Shown: positions 50,484 through 59,302 of the stretch, one piece after another
How positions within the stretch are numbered: the first letter of the stretch is position 1
How the letters are laid out: each line of letters opens with the position of its first letter
Assembly: GCA_029260115.1 (NCBI GenBank)
Contig: JAJDDW010000016.1
Coordinates: forward strand, 62,001 to 126,000
Direction of reading: 5' to 3'
DNA from: Phycisphaerae bacterium
GTDB lineage: Bacteria > Planctomycetota > Phycisphaerae > UBA1845
DNA length: 64,000 nt
Made by a program: the position numbers and the translations under genes
Notes under the pieces: generated by a model
What the model was told of the DNA's origin: nothing
Database searches by the model: none
The model's input: the letters and a program-made list of their open reading frames with translations, nothing else

Positions 50484-52211
50484 ATGTCTGATCGACGACA
50501 GCGACAGCTAGCTATCGCATTGCTCTGTTGCGTGATGGGTGTTCTCGTCGCGCTCGGTGGGCGACTCGCCTATATTCAAGTCGATTATAGTGACAATTTA
50601 ATGGCATCTGCACGCAAGCAGCGTGCCGGAAAATCTGTCATCCCCGCCCGTCGCGGTTCAATTTTAGATTGCAGGGGTCGGGTGCTCGCTACGTCTCGCC
50701 GCATGCCCGATGTGTTTATAGACGCCGCGCTGGTCAATGACCGCAAGGAAGTCGCAGCCGTGCTGGCCCCCAGATTAAGTTTGTCGGCTGAGGGTATTGA
50801 GAAAACACTGGAAAAAAAGCCTAAATCGCGTTTTATTACCATCGCCCGGCATGTGGATCGCATTACGGCTGAGGCGGTTGAGGCGCTACATCTGCCAGCC
50901 ATCGGTTTATTCGATCAGGAAGTGCGCGAATATCCGCTCGGCGAATCGATGGCTCATGTGCTGGGATATGTGGGGCGAGAAGGAAAAGGGCTTGAAGGAT
51001 TGGAGCTAGCCTTTAACGATCAACTCGCCGGTAAGGATGGGAAACGATTAACCGTTCGTGATGCACGGCGACGCGCCATGCGTTATGGCGACGCCGCACC
51101 TGAGCCGCCTAAAGATGGCGACCACATTGTACTCACGCTCGATGCAGAGATTCAGCGAATCACCGAAGAGGCGCTGGCTGACAGTATCGTAGAATTCTCA
51201 GCGGAGTCCGGGGTGGCTATTGTCATGGACCCGTCCAATGCCGCTGTCCTAGCAATGTGCTCGGTTCCTACGTTTGATCCTCGCGATCCAGGTTCAAGCC
51301 CCAGCGACAATCGCCGCAACCGCTGCGTGACTGATCCTACCGAGCCAGGCAGTACGTTCAAGCCGATCATCGCTAGCGAAGCGATAGAAGGAAAACACGT
51401 CAGCAAGACCGAGCGTATCAATACCCACAATGGCGTATACCGTATAGGTTCGCGAAGAATTAAAGATACTAAACCGTTCGCAGAATTAGACATTCGCGGC
51501 ATCATCACCCACAGCAGCAACATCGGCATGAGTATCATCGCAACGCGGATGGGCAACCCGTTGCTGCACGAGACCATTCGGCGCTTCGGCTTTGGTGATC
51601 TGACTGGTATCGAATGCCCAGGCGAAAATCGAGGGTTAGTTCGTCCGTTAAGCAAGTGGACAAGTATGACGACGGCTTCGGTTTCTTTTGGCTACGAAAT
51701 TTCTGTTACGCCGATTCAGTTGGTCACGAGTTTTGCCGCGCTATTCAACGACGGTTGGCTGCTCAAGCCCCATGTGGTCAAAGCGGTCGTCGGTCCTGAC
51801 GGTCAAGTCGTCGCTTCGTATGATAAGCCAGAAGTTGTCCGCCGCGTCGTGAGTGCAGAGACCGCCAATTACCTCGCCAAAGATTTGATGCTGTCGGTCG
51901 TGACGAATGGCGGGGGAGGTCGCGCGAAAGTGCCTGGCTATGCGGTGGCAGGGAAAACGGGGACCGCCAAGTTGATGTATCGGGATCGAGGCCAATATGA
52001 ACCTGGTGCGTACATGGGCGCATACGTCGGGGCGGCTCCGGTTGAGGATCCCAAAATTGTCGTACTTGTCATGATCCGCAGGCCCGACGCGAAAAAAGGT
52101 TACTATGGCGGGAAAGTTGCCGCGCCCGTTGTAGCACGAATTATGACGCGGACGCTAGCCTACATGGATGTCCCACGCGATGACGTAATCGCTGCCCACA
52201 TAACGAACTAG
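50484..52211 (+). CDS. ftsI: Septal peptidoglycan transpeptidase (class B PBP)
   Basis: Cross-links peptidoglycan at the division site together with FtsW. One membrane anchor (residues 9-29) is followed by the dimerisation region with IPARRGSILDCRGRVLATS and the transpeptidase domain with the Ser-x-x-Lys motif in GSTFKP (Ser290), SSN (344-346) and KTGT (491-494). No PASTA domains are present. I chose ATG 50484, with AAGG upstream; the open frame begins at TTG 50457. Length 575 is typical. A 283-base gap with a dispersed repeat follows before murE. Confidence 0.94.
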   Translation: MSDRRQRQLAIALLCCVMGVLVALGGRLAYIQVDYSDNLMASARKQRAGKSVIPARRGSILDCRGRVLATSRRMPDVFIDAALVNDRKEVAAVLAPRLSLSAEGIEKTLEKKPKSRFITIARHVDRITAEAVEALHLPAIGLFDQEVREYPLGESMAHVLGYVGREGKGLEGLELAFNDQLAGKDGKRLTVRDARRRAMRYGDAAPEPPKDGDHIVLTLDAEIQRITEEALADSIVEFSAESGVAIVMDPSNAAVLAMCSVPTFDPRDPGSSPSDNRRNRCVTDPTEPGSTFKPIIASEAIEGKHVSKTERINTHNGVYRIGSRRIKDTKPFAELDIRGIITHSSNIGMSIIATRMGNPLLHETIRRFGFGDLTGIECPGENRGLVRPLSKWTSMTTASVSFGYEISVTPIQLVTSFAALFNDGWLLKPHVVKAVVGPDGQVVASYDKPEVVRRVVSAETANYLAKDLMLSVVTNGGGGRAKVPGYAVAGKTGTAKLMYRDRGQYEPGAYMGAYVGAAPVEDPKIVVLVMIRRPDAKKGYYGGKVAAPVVARIMTRTLAYMDVPRDDVIAAHITN

Positions 52212-52400
52212 CGTCGGAAAGCTGGTGTGATATTGTCGAAATTCACAGATGATTGTCAGCTGGGGCGAAAATAATAAGTGCAGTCAGGTTTCAATTGTTG
52301 GCAGAAGATAGCGGGCGAACTATGACAGATGGCTAAACATCACTAAAATCAACGGCTAAGGATGTTTCGCTGTTGTGCAGCGAGCGAATAATGTGTGATA

Positions 52401-52436
52401 GTGAGCCGCGGGCTGTAGCCCGCGCGGAGTCGAGAA
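52401..52436 (+). repeat. Dispersed palindromic repeat, copy 6
   Basis: GTGAGCCGCGGGCTGTAGCC then CGCGCGGAGTCGAGAA, a near-perfect palindrome in the ftsI-murE gap. It pairs best with the inverted copy 2 near 1.9 kb, so the family may have subtypes. Confidence 0.8.
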
Positions 52437-52494
52437 TGAAGTGCGACCTCAGACGAGTTAGAGCTTACAAGAATTAGGACTATCGACCGAACTC

Positions 52495-54042
52495 ATGGAT
52501 GAGCAACCCTCACTATCTTTATCGCAGCTATTAGCCAAAGCTAACATCGGGGTGGATGCGTCTTCCATGCCCGATGTGACCATCACTTCGTTGACGGATG
52601 ATTCTCGCCAAGTGACCCCCGGTTCTTGTTTCGTCGCGGTGCGAGGATGTGATGTTGACGGTCATCAGTATGTTGAACCAGCCGTGCGCGGCGGTGCAGT
52701 GGCCATTGTCGCTGAGGACGATCTGTCATGGCGAGAAATTGTGACCACGATACGTGTCAAGGATTCACGCATCGCCTTAGCCAATTTAGCTCGGTCGTTT
52801 TATCGGCTTGATGACGCGGGCGGAACTTTCCCGCTTGTCGGTATTACAGGCACCAACGGGAAGACAACGGTCGCGTGGTTGCTCCGATCTATTCTACATG
52901 CCGCCCACCGGCGACCAGCTACTTTTGGTACTATTGAATACGATCTTGTTGACCAGCGCATCAAAGCGCCGTTAACCACGCCCGGGGCATTAGAATTGTG
53001 TCGCTTATTGGCTTTATCGAGATCGCGCGGCGCGGATTTCGGGGTGATGGAAGTGTCGTCCCACGCGCTAGCGCAGCGCCGTACAGATGGCCTGTCTTTT
53101 CAAGTGGCTGCGTTTACAAATTTATCCGGCGACCATCTAGATTTTCATGCTGATATGCCCAGCTATGCCGCCGCGAAAAAAAGACTTTTCGATAGCCTTC
53201 CTGCAGATGCAGTAGCCGTGGTCAATGCGGACGATCCCTATGCCGCATTGATGGTGCAAGACTCCGCTGCCCGCGTGGTGCGCGTGGGGCTTGTTACGAA
53301 AGATGCGAAACATGCGGATGTGCATGCGACGATAGATCGTATGACGTCGAGTGGTAGTCGGTTTCGATTGCAAGGTCAAACTTTCGAAGCAGACGTCAAC
53401 CTGGCACTATTGGGCGAGCATAATGTGTTTAACGCCACCTTAGCCGGCGCCATGGCCGAGGCTTTGGGCATTAACGGGCAGGCTATTGTCGATGGGTTGT
53501 CGCATATCCCGATGGTCCCAGGTCGATTGCAGCGGGTCGAGCCTGATGGCTACCCCTTTAGCGTTTTGGTTGATTATGCCCATACTGACGACGCACTTCG
53601 ACACGTCCTGCGCGCGGTACAGCCGCTTACGCAAAACCGTTTGATTTGTGTGTTTGGTTGTGGTGGCGATCGCGACCGTAGCAAGCGACCACGCATGGCG
53701 ATTGCTGCAGCTGAGTTGGCTGACCATGTGATTGTGACCAGCGACAACCCGCGCCACGAAGACCCCATAGCTATCATCGATGATGTGTTGACGGGATTCA
53801 CTCATGCTCAGCGTCAGTTTGTGTCGGTGGAGCAAGATCGGCGCCAAGCCATCGAATTAGCCATTGAGATGGCCAGCCGCGGCGATACTGTTCTCATCGC
53901 TGGTAAAGGTCACGAAGATTATCAACTCATGGGCGATCAGGTTATTGACTTTGATGATGCGACAGTCGCGCAGGAATATTTACAACTTATGAAAACATCC
54001 GCGACATCAATCACAGCGCCAGTTACGGAGGATGTGGCATGA
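52495..54042 (+). CDS. murE: UDP-MurNAc-L-Ala-D-Glu:meso-diaminopimelate ligase
   Basis: Adds the third amino acid to the peptidoglycan stem. The ATP loop GITGTNGKTT is at residues 116-125, the carbamylated lysine is in YAAAKKRLF near 228, and DNPR at 417-420 is the motif that selects meso-diaminopimelate rather than lysine. GRLQRVEPDGYPFSVLVDYAHTDD is the conserved substrate block. Length 515. It overlaps murF by four bases (ATGA), so the two are co-translated. The start at ATG 52495 has no strong ribosome site. Confidence 0.96.
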   Translation: MDEQPSLSLSQLLAKANIGVDASSMPDVTITSLTDDSRQVTPGSCFVAVRGCDVDGHQYVEPAVRGGAVAIVAEDDLSWREIVTTIRVKDSRIALANLARSFYRLDDAGGTFPLVGITGTNGKTTVAWLLRSILHAAHRRPATFGTIEYDLVDQRIKAPLTTPGALELCRLLALSRSRGADFGVMEVSSHALAQRRTDGLSFQVAAFTNLSGDHLDFHADMPSYAAAKKRLFDSLPADAVAVVNADDPYAALMVQDSAARVVRVGLVTKDAKHADVHATIDRMTSSGSRFRLQGQTFEADVNLALLGEHNVFNATLAGAMAEALGINGQAIVDGLSHIPMVPGRLQRVEPDGYPFSVLVDYAHTDDALRHVLRAVQPLTQNRLICVFGCGGDRDRSKRPRMAIAAAELADHVIVTSDNPRHEDPIAIIDDVLTGFTHAQRQFVSVEQDRRQAIELAIEMASRGDTVLIAGKGHEDYQLMGDQVIDFDDATVAQEYLQLMKTSATSITAPVTEDVA

Positions 54043-55445
54043 TTACGATGTCTGTTGCCACCGTAGCCCTTGGCGCTGATGCGCAACTACCTGTCGATTG
54101 TGCGTCCGTAACCGTAGCCCGCGTAACCATCGATTCGCGTGACGTGCGCGCAGGCGATTTATTCGTCGCCATCGACGGGCTGCGATTTGATGCTCATGAT
54201 TTCATCGCTGAAGCGGTCAACAAAGGCGCAGCGGCGTGTCTCGTGCAGCGAAGTTGGTATGACGAGCAATCGGAAAAGCCGAATATCCCTTGTTTGCTAG
54301 TAGATGACACGACAAAGGCACTCGGTATGCTAGCCACGTACTATCGTTGCGAGGTGATGACACCTACCACCGTTGTCATTGCCATTACCGGTAGCAACGG
54401 TAAAACGACGACAAAGAGAATGATCGACCACGTACTCAGTGACGCGATGCCCGGAAGAGCGGCGTTAAAAAGCTTCAACAATCATATCGGCGTACCGCTG
54501 ACCTTGCTCTCTGCAGAGGCTCAGGACCGGTATCTGGTGATTGAAATTGGCACCAATAGCCCCGGCGAAGTAGCCGCGCTTTCTGCCATGGCTAAGCCCG
54601 ACATTGGCGTACTCACCTCGATCGGTTTTGCACACTTGGAAGGTCTTGGCGGATTAGAAGGTGTCGCTTCGGAAAAATTTTCGATGTTCGACCACGTACG
54701 TCGTGGCGGTATGGGCGTGTTAAATATAGATGGGCCTGTAACCGTGGACCGCTTACGACGCCTAGAACGACTTCGCCTGATGACTTTTGGATTCGGTGAA
54801 TCTGCAGAACTTCGGATTGAAGCCATGACCGATTCGGTGCGACGCAGCGCGTTCACGTTGGACCGCTTGCATCGTATTGAATTAGCCATGCCCGGTGGAC
54901 ATCACGCCGCCAACGCGGCTGCGGCCTTTGCCGTCGCGCGATGGTTTGGCCTGGACCCCACGCACATTATTTCGCGACTGGCTAGCTACACGCCTGCGCA
55001 TGGTCGATGTCGGGTTGTCGAAGCGGGACCGGTGACGATGGTGGACGATTCTTACAACGCCAATCCATCCAGCATGGCCGCAGCGATTGCGTCGATGTCA
55101 ACTGCGAATTGCACCCGGCGGGTATTTGTCATGGGTGATATGAGAGAGCTTGGACAAGATAGCGCTGCGTATCACGAGCAAATGGTGCGCAAAGCCGCCG
55201 ACGCAGGGATTCATGTATTGGTCGCGGTAGGCGAATTAGCCGTGGAGGCCTCGCTGGTTGCTTCGGGCTTACCAGGAGACATGCGGGTGATTGCCTGCCA
55301 GGATGCCACGTTAGCTGCCGCTGCATTGCGTGGTTTGCTCCGCGCGGGAGATTTAATTTGGATTAAAGGCTCTAGAGCGGTAGGGCTTGATACATTAGTA
55401 GAACCGTTACGCGCGCAATGGTTACAGACAGCGGCGGTTGCATAA
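54039..55445 (+). CDS. murF: UDP-MurNAc-tripeptide:D-Ala-D-Ala ligase
   Basis: Adds D-alanyl-D-alanine to complete the UDP-MurNAc pentapeptide. The ATP loop AITGSNGKTTTKRM is near residue 113, followed by SFNNHIGVPLTLL, EIGTNSPGEV and the C-terminal VDDSYNANPSSMAAAI, all MurF hallmarks. Length 468. It overlaps murE and is 78 bases from mraY. Its D-Ala-D-Ala substrate is made by Ddl, encoded later in the cluster. Confidence 0.96.
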   Translation: MITMSVATVALGADAQLPVDCASVTVARVTIDSRDVRAGDLFVAIDGLRFDAHDFIAEAVNKGAAACLVQRSWYDEQSEKPNIPCLLVDDTTKALGMLATYYRCEVMTPTTVVIAITGSNGKTTTKRMIDHVLSDAMPGRAALKSFNNHIGVPLTLLSAEAQDRYLVIEIGTNSPGEVAALSAMAKPDIGVLTSIGFAHLEGLGGLEGVASEKFSMFDHVRRGGMGVLNIDGPVTVDRLRRLERLRLMTFGFGESAELRIEAMTDSVRRSAFTLDRLHRIELAMPGGHHAANAAAAFAVARWFGLDPTHIISRLASYTPAHGRCRVVEAGPVTMVDDSYNANPSSMAAAIASMSTANCTRRVFVMGDMRELGQDSAAYHEQMVRKAADAGIHVLVAVGELAVEASLVASGLPGDMRVIACQDATLAAAALRGLLRAGDLIWIKGSRAVGLDTLVEPLRAQWLQTAAVA

Positions 55446-55522
55446 TATGTGGCCATAATAATTTGATGGGTTAGATGCGTGGCACAAGTTTCGCATCCAT
55501 TTGAGACGGGCATTACGCCGAC

Positions 55523-56665
55523 GTGCTATATTTAATATTTCGACATTTTCTGGACGGGCAACATTACGCCTACGAGAACACGCTCTTTCGCGGAACGTGT
55601 GCAGCCCTGTTTTGTTTCGTCATAATTTTATTGTTTCTACCGCGTTTCATTCGTGTACTCGTGAAATGGAAGCTCGGCGACCGGCCGGAATTCGATCATG
55701 CCACGCTGAACGAACTAACGCGCGATAAGAGTAACGTCCCAACGATGGGGGGGCTGTTTATCTTATCCGTCGTACTCATAGCCGTAGTTTTATTGGCTGA
55801 CATCTCCAGTTTTTACGTACAAATGTCAATCGTCTGTTTGATTTGGCTCTGTGCGTTAGGCGCGGTAGACGACTGGCTAAAGCTCACGGCCAAGAGGCAT
55901 ACGGTTTCGCGTGATGGCTTAAAGATGTACGAGAAACTGCTTTTTCAAATCGGCTTAGGCGTAGTCATTGGCTTCTACATCTACTCCCATGGCCGGAGCA
56001 ACATGGCCACCATCAGCCCGCTCGTCGATCCCATGTCAGTGCCCGCGTATCAAATCCTAGCCGTGCCGTTTTATAAGCATGGCTTAGCCTTGGGCACGTT
56101 CGCATTCATGATTGTCACCGTACTAGTCATGACCGGAACATCCAACGCGGTAAACTTAACCGACGGCATGGACGGTCTTGCCACCGGATGTGTCGCTATG
56201 GCTGCACTTTTTTTCATGGTCTTAACTTACATCGTTGGCACCCAGGAACTCGCCCACAAAATACTCGTCCCGCACGTACCCCGTAGCGGAGAGCTAGTCA
56301 TTCTTTGCGGGGCTATTTTGGGCGCCTCGTTGGGTTTTCTGTGGTACAATTGCCATCCTGCGCGGGTGTTTATGGGCGATACCGGATCGCTACCATTGGG
56401 CGGGTTAATCGGCTTCGTCGCAGTTGTAACCCGGCAAGAGTTGATGCTACTCATCGCCGGCGGCGTTTTTGTTATCGAGGCGATTTCCGTTATTACGCAG
56501 GTAGGTTATTTCAAATGGACAGGCGGTAAGCGTTTGTATCGCTGCGCACCCATCCATCACCACTTCCACTTAAGCGGTTGGAGTGAGCCTCAGACCGTGG
56601 TTCGGTTTTGGTTGATGGCCTCCATGTTCGCTGGGTTAGCATTGGCTACGCTAAAACTTAGGTAA
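55523..56665 (+). CDS. mraY: Phospho-MurNAc-pentapeptide transferase
   Basis: Transfers phospho-MurNAc-pentapeptide to undecaprenyl phosphate, giving lipid I at the inner membrane. About ten helices are present. The catalytic aspartates appear in ALGAVDDWLKL and NLTDGMDGLATG, and the late MGDTGSLPLGG and PIHHHFHLSGWSE are typical. TMGGLFIL with DKSNVPTMGG is the early conserved loop. Length 380. The start is GTG 55523 with only a weak upstream site. It is followed by 174 bases holding a degraded repeat, where murD would normally be. Confidence 0.96.
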   Translation: MLYLIFRHFLDGQHYAYENTLFRGTCAALFCFVIILLFLPRFIRVLVKWKLGDRPEFDHATLNELTRDKSNVPTMGGLFILSVVLIAVVLLADISSFYVQMSIVCLIWLCALGAVDDWLKLTAKRHTVSRDGLKMYEKLLFQIGLGVVIGFYIYSHGRSNMATISPLVDPMSVPAYQILAVPFYKHGLALGTFAFMIVTVLVMTGTSNAVNLTDGMDGLATGCVAMAALFFMVLTYIVGTQELAHKILVPHVPRSGELVILCGAILGASLGFLWYNCHPARVFMGDTGSLPLGGLIGFVAVVTRQELMLLIAGGVFVIEAISVITQVGYFKWTGGKRLYRCAPIHHHFHLSGWSEPQTVVRFWLMASMFAGLALATLKLR

Positions 56666-56720
56666 GCGCAATAATAGTGAAACTATGACAGCATGTAGAA
56701 AATGTTATCAAGATGAGAAT

Positions 56721-56760
56721 CGAGCCGCACGCTTTAGTTTGCGCGGCGCTACGATAGTCG
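56721..56760 (+). repeat. Dispersed palindromic repeat, copy 7 (degraded)
   Basis: CGAGCCGCACGCTTTAGTTT then GCGCGGCGCTACGATAGTCG. Several stem positions have changed, but the GAGCCGC start and GCGCGG..GCTACGAT end still match copy 4. It lies in the mraY-ftsW gap. Confidence 0.65.
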
Positions 56761-56839
56761 TATTGCGTCGAGTAAATGATCGCACCAGGATGATCGTAAG
56801 CAATCGAATGATAGTCTCAAATGTCAAGGATGACTGCTG

Positions 56840-58024
56840 ATGGAAAATATATCGCAACCAACCTCGTCGCGCGCCCCTTGGCTAATCGCGACAACTATCG
56901 CGCTCATGTCTTTAGGCGTGGTTATGGTATATTCCGCGACCGCCTCGCTAGATCAAAAAGCGTCTATCATCCCTGCAATGGAAGGTGTGTTTTGTCGACA
57001 GCTCATTTTCGTCGCGCTTGGAATCGTAGCTATCGCACTATCCATGCTCACGGGACGATTCATTTTCGCAAACCAAGCGCGGCGTAAATGGTTTGCGATT
57101 ATCACCGCCGGGCTTGCTATCATAGCGCTGGCTTTCGCATTACTACCCGGCTTAGCTTCCGAGAGTCGCGGTTCGAGCCGTTGGATTGCATTATCAACCG
57201 GCCTTGGTCCCATCGGGTTTCAACCATCAGAATTAGCCAAGCTCTCCCTGATCATATGGCTCGCCTACTTACTAGCAGACCGCAGCGTGGATGCGCGTTC
57301 ATTTAGTCGTGGTTTTATTCCTGCCGCCATCACAGTCGCGGTATTTGTCGCGTTAGTCGGCAAGGAAGATTTCGGCACCGCGTGTCTGTTTGCCCTCGTC
57401 GGCGGCGCGATGTTATTACTCGGCGGCTGTCGAATTACTCACCTCGCGGTAGTCGCTGTTATTGGTATCGCCGGCATGTTCGTTCTTCTAAAAATGGAGC
57501 CTTACCGCATGGCAAGGCTTACCTCATACTTGGACATTTGGGCGGACCCGCAAGGTAATGGCTATCAGCCCATCCAATCGCTGACGGCCATCGCTTCCGG
57601 TGGTTGGCTGGGCACGGGGTTGGGCGCGGGCATCCAAAAATTTGGCTATCTTCCTGAAAGGCACACCGATTTTATTTTCTCGGTCATCTGCGAAGAAGCG
57701 GGGATTGTCGGTGGGTGGTTTGTCATTGGCCTTTATTGCACGTTTATTTGGATAGGCCTGCGCATCACCACGGCGGCCATCACCCCGTTTGAGCGACTAC
57801 TAGCTTTCGGATTAACGGCCACGCTAGGCCTGCAAGCAGCGATGAACATTGCAGTGGTAACCGTCGTCACCCCCACCACGGGAATTTCGTTGCCTTTTAT
57901 CTCCGCAGGCGGTAGTGGTATCGTGGTCTTTTCCTTAGCCGTTGGATTGTTGATGGCAATCGCTCATCGATCCGCCCATGCACCGGCCATGGACGTCGTC
58001 GTGCAAGAGTCTGATGTGGCCTAA
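56840..58024 (+). CDS. ftsW: Septal peptidoglycan polymerase FtsW
   Basis: A SEDS-family glycosyltransferase that polymerises lipid II with FtsI. About ten helices are present. The family segments FQPSELAKLSLIIWLAYLL, KEDFGTACLFALVGGAMLLLGG, GTGLGAGIQKFGYLPERHTDFIFSVICEEAGIVGG and TGISLPFISAGGSGIVVFSLAVGLLM are all clear. Length 394. ATG 56840 has a weak site. It precedes murG by 30 bases. I prefer FtsW to RodA because of the place in the dcw cluster beside ftsI and murG. Confidence 0.93.
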   Translation: MENISQPTSSRAPWLIATTIALMSLGVVMVYSATASLDQKASIIPAMEGVFCRQLIFVALGIVAIALSMLTGRFIFANQARRKWFAIITAGLAIIALAFALLPGLASESRGSSRWIALSTGLGPIGFQPSELAKLSLIIWLAYLLADRSVDARSFSRGFIPAAITVAVFVALVGKEDFGTACLFALVGGAMLLLGGCRITHLAVVAVIGIAGMFVLLKMEPYRMARLTSYLDIWADPQGNGYQPIQSLTAIASGGWLGTGLGAGIQKFGYLPERHTDFIFSVICEEAGIVGGWFVIGLYCTFIWIGLRITTAAITPFERLLAFGLTATLGLQAAMNIAVVTVVTPTTGISLPFISAGGSGIVVFSLAVGLLMAIAHRSAHAPAMDVVVQESDVA

Positions 58025-58054
58025 GACTAGAACGTCAGTAGGAATTGTGTCATT

Positions 58055-59239
58055 ATGGTGTCAGCTATTGGAACTTCAGATGCCCCATTAATCGGCTTTG
58101 CCGGCGGTGGCACCGGTGGGCACTTATACCCCGCATTAGCCGTCGCCGAGGCGCTGCGCCGCCAGCTACCCCACGCGCGTTTCGTCTTTTTTGGCACGAA
58201 TCGACCCATCGATCAGCAAATTATTGGTCAGGCGGGTTACGAATTAGTGAAACAAACACTCTCGCCACTCAGCGCCGCGCCGTGGCGCTGGCCAAGCATC
58301 CTGCACCACTACCGCGCATCCATGCGTCGGTGTAACAGAAGATTTGATCGAGACATGCCAGCCATGATGATTGGCACGGGCGGGTTAGGGTCCGTACCGC
58401 CCATGCGAATCGCGATGCAGTTGGGATTGCCCACCGCATTACTCAATCCAGACCTGCTTCCAGGCCGGGCCAATCGATACCTTGCCAAGCGTGCCGACAT
58501 CGTTTTTACCCAGTGGGAGACTTCCACCAAGCATTTGCCCCCTAATATAAATATCCGCGTAACAGGCTGTCCGGTACGAGAAGCGTTTCAAAGCCATAAA
58601 ATTGTCGATGCCCATCAGCGGTTTAATCTCGACCCCAACAAAAAGACCTTGTTAGTGACCGGCGCTTCTCAGGGCGCTAGGACCATCAACCAAGCCGTGG
58701 TCGCGCTATTGGACGACATACAAGCCTTGCCCCAATGGCAGGTGTTACACCTTGCAGGTCAGTTAGATTTTGAATCCGTCACGCAGGCCTATACCGGTCG
58801 CACGATACAGTCTTCGGTATTACCATTTACGCATCAGATGTCAGCTGCAATGTCTATAGCCTCGCTGGTAATTTCTCGTGCTGGCGCGTCAACCTTGTCA
58901 GAAATAGCGACGATGGGGTGCCCATCCCTGCTGTTGCCTTATCCGTTCCATAAAGACATGCACCAATTAGCCAACGCAGAAATGATGGCCCAGCACGGCG
59001 CATCGCTAGTGATTAAAGATTTGAAGAGCGTAGCGAAAAATGTCCCAGCGCTGCGAGCGGTTCTCTTGCCGTTATTGAATGACGAAAAAAGGTTAGCAAC
59101 CATGGCCACCGCCGCCCGCGACATCGGACGTCCTGGCGCTGCATCTGCGGTAGCCAGCGAAATTCTTACAATCGCCTGTGGTCAGCGCAACGAAAAGGCC
59201 AACGAATCAATGGAGCCAGACTTTTGCATGGGACGATAA
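58055..59239 (+). CDS. murG: Lipid II-forming GlcNAc transferase
   Basis: Adds GlcNAc from UDP-GlcNAc to lipid I, giving lipid II on the inner face of the membrane. The N-terminal glycine loop GFAGGGTGGHLYPALAVAEAL is at residues 11-31, the second one is LVTGASQGARTINQAV, and ISRAGASTLSEIATMGCPSLLLPYPFHKDMHQLANAE is the UDP-GlcNAc site. Length 394 is somewhat longer than E. coli MurG (355), with an extra C-terminal stretch. It lies between ftsW and murC in the classical order. Confidence 0.96.
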   Translation: MVSAIGTSDAPLIGFAGGGTGGHLYPALAVAEALRRQLPHARFVFFGTNRPIDQQIIGQAGYELVKQTLSPLSAAPWRWPSILHHYRASMRRCNRRFDRDMPAMMIGTGGLGSVPPMRIAMQLGLPTALLNPDLLPGRANRYLAKRADIVFTQWETSTKHLPPNINIRVTGCPVREAFQSHKIVDAHQRFNLDPNKKTLLVTGASQGARTINQAVVALLDDIQALPQWQVLHLAGQLDFESVTQAYTGRTIQSSVLPFTHQMSAAMSIASLVISRAGASTLSEIATMGCPSLLLPYPFHKDMHQLANAEMMAQHGASLVIKDLKSVAKNVPALRAVLLPLLNDEKRLATMATAARDIGRPGAASAVASEILTIACGQRNEKANESMEPDFCMGR

Positions 59240-59302
59240 TGACTATAGTCACGACGGTGTCGAACTTATAGCCTATACCGACAGCGCCAGGGGAGAGCAG
59301 CA

